This document shows positions 5,033 through 5,798 of a DNA stretch of 5,798 nucleotides, in pieces. This stretch comes from Gemmatimonadales bacterium (GTDB lineage Bacteria > Gemmatimonadota > Gemmatimonadetes > Gemmatimonadales > GWC2-71-9), in NCBI GenBank assembly GCA_025924275.1, contig JAICEH010000139.1, forward strand, positions 1-5,798, read 5' to 3'. Numbering within the stretch: the stretch's first letter is position 1; every line of letters starts with the position of its first letter. Made by a program: the position numbers and the translations under genes. Below the pieces are notes generated by a model, which was given only the letters and a program-made list of their open reading frames with translations, was not told the DNA's origin and ran no database searches.

Positions 5033-5623
5033 ATGCATCCGGGGCGGTGGATCGGGCGGCTGCTGGTCGCGGCGGTGGTGGTGTACGCCGCGGCGTTCGC
5101 CGCCGTCTACCTCGTGAGCCGGCAGGAGGGCCGCCGGACGAGTCAGGTGATCGCGGTGCTCGGCGCGGCGCAGTACAACGGCCGGCCCTCGCCGGTGTTC
5201 CGGGCGCGGCTCGACCACGCCGCGGCGCTCTACCGCGCGCAGCTGGCGCCGCGGGTGGTGGTGATGGGCGGGCGCGCCGAAGGCGACCGGGAGGCCGAGG
5301 CCGAGGTGGGCCGGCGCTACCTGCAGGTGATGGGGGTGCCCCGCCGCGCGGCGTTCGCCGTGCCCGAGGGCCGGAACACCGAGGAGTCGATCGTCGCCCT
5401 CGCGGCGTGGATGCAGGAGCGCGGGCTCGACTCGGTGCTCTTCGTGAGCGATCCCTTCCACCTGGCGCGGCTCCGGCTCGACGCCCGCGGGCACGGGTTC
5501 GCCGTGGCCGCCTCCCCCGCCACCGGCAGTCCCATCTCGGCCGACTGGCGGCGCGAGCTGCCCTTCCTCGCCTCCGAGGCCCTCAAGCTCCCCGTGGCCC
5601 TGGTGCGGGCCGCGGTCCGGTAG
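5033..5623 (+). CDS. DUF218 (SanA/ElyC/YdcF-like) membrane-anchored protein
   Basis: A 196-residue protein of the DUF218 family, whose members SanA and ElyC are linked in enterobacteria to cell-envelope integrity and lipid-carrier/peptidoglycan homeostasis. A single N-terminal membrane segment (about residues 8-28) would anchor the domain outside the membrane. Family landmarks are VIAVLGAAQYNGRPSPVFRA (39-58), VVVMGG (75-80), an acidic E88-A-E-A-E patch, NTEESI (115-120) and VSDPFHLAR (138-146), the usual S-x-x-x-H-x-x-R signature. The start is ATG 5033 or the GTG at 5030 directly before it; GAGG at 5019-5022 serves either. The gap of 2-5 bases to the preceding ribonuclease stop implies one transcript and probable translational coupling. 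The exact biochemical activity of DUF218 proteins is not settled, so no substrate is claimed. Confidence 0.88.
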   Translation: MHPGRWIGRLLVAAVVVYAAAFAAVYLVSRQEGRRTSQVIAVLGAAQYNGRPSPVFRARLDHAAALYRAQLAPRVVVMGGRAEGDREAEAEVGRRYLQVMGVPRRAAFAVPEGRNTEESIVALAAWMQERGLDSVLFVSDPFHLARLRLDARGHGFAVAASPATGSPISADWRRELPFLASEALKLPVALVRAAVR

Positions 5624-5688
5624 CGGTTCCCCCGCGCACCCGCGGTGGACCGGATCGGCGGCGGTACCGTGAGCGTGGGGTGGGGCGG

Positions 5689-5694
5689 TAGCTT
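5689..5694 (+). promoter_or_regulatory. Possible -10 element (TAGCTT) for the last gene
   Basis: TAGCTT in the context GGTAGCTTTC lies 31 bases before the ATG at 5726 in the 102-base spacer after the DUF218 gene. It is identical to the hexamer at 1694-1699, also upstream of a secreted-protein gene. No convincing -35 box is seen. The spacer holds no heptamer repeat and no clear terminator. Confidence 0.35.
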
Positions 5695-5725
5695 TCGCCC
5701 CGACCCTCACCCCACGGGACGCACG

Positions 5726-5798
5726 ATGCGGTCGCTCCCCCTGCTGGTCCCCCTGCTCCTCGCCCCGGCCACCGCCGCCGCCCAGGCCGCGGCCCCGA
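5726..5798 (+). CDS. N-terminus of a secreted protein (continues beyond window)
   Basis: An ATG at 5726 opens a frame that runs off the window after 24 codons. The product begins MRSLPLLVPLLLAPATAAAQ, a textbook Sec signal peptide with one Arg, a Leu/Val/Pro core and a probable signal peptidase cleavage after the Ala run (AAAQ), the same style as the secreted protein at 1748. There is no lipobox cysteine in the visible part. A weak GGGA (5716-5719) lies six bases upstream. The mature protein is outside the window, so the function is unknown. Confidence 0.7.
   Translation, partial: MRSLPLLVPLLLAPATAAAQAAAP

Noticed and set aside
2888..5623. A toxin-antitoxin, defence or other new multi-gene system formed by upp, the beta-CASP nuclease and the DUF218 gene
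   Set aside because: All three are widespread housekeeping-type families with intact standard motifs; nothing in the arrangement points to a special joint function.

Overview
The window is very GC-rich, with strong G/C preference at third codon positions. It carries short, dispersed, G-rich heptamer repeats between genes, and two secreted proteins whose signal peptides end in an Ala-Ala-Ala-Gln-like cleavage site. Together these suggest an uncultured Gemmatimonadota-like bacterium. That assignment is an inference from style and repeat type, because there is no marker gene such as 16S rRNA here. Most of the content is chromosomal housekeeping. I see no mobile element, integrase, phage gene, CRISPR array or defence island.

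Layout: (1) 1-441, plus strand, is the C-terminal part of a metallo-beta-lactamase (MBL) fold hydrolase. (2) 438-1679, minus strand, is a THUMP-domain rRNA methyltransferase of the RlmL type; it converges on the first gene so tightly that one CTAG supplies both stop codons. (3) 1748-2338, plus strand, is a small secreted protein of unknown function. (4) 2340-2604, minus strand, looks like the remains of a frameshifted gene. (5) 2705-2777, minus strand, is tRNA-Phe(GAA). (6) 2888-3532, plus strand, is uracil phosphoribosyltransferase (upp), with a well-placed promoter that implies a leaderless or nearly leaderless mRNA. (7) 3630-5027, plus strand, is an MBL/beta-CASP/RMMBL ribonuclease-like protein. 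(8) 5033-5623, plus strand, follows it almost without a gap and encodes a membrane-anchored DUF218 (SanA/ElyC/YdcF-like) protein. (9) 5726 to the window end, plus strand, is the signal peptide of another secreted protein.

The least ordinary content is repetitive. A heptamer family with unit GGGGA(A/G)C, or its complement, occurs at four places, three of them as a G-rich arm followed by a C-rich arm. One copy lies in frame inside the methyltransferase gene and adds about 25 low-complexity residues to its THUMP domain. One forms a 26-bp stem directly after the tRNA-Phe 3' end. One fills the spacer between upp and the ribonuclease gene. One, C-rich only, makes up most of the 5' leader of the secreted-protein gene. 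A second, unrelated array of seven 7-bp units (1626-1674) overlaps the proposed N-terminus of the methyltransferase. The same 7-bp period in both suggests a common way of arising.

Functional links are modest. The methyltransferase, tRNA-Phe and beta-CASP protein all concern RNA maturation, and upp salvages uracil, but they do not form one clear operon. The only likely co-transcribed pair is the beta-CASP gene and the DUF218 gene, possibly with upp upstream.
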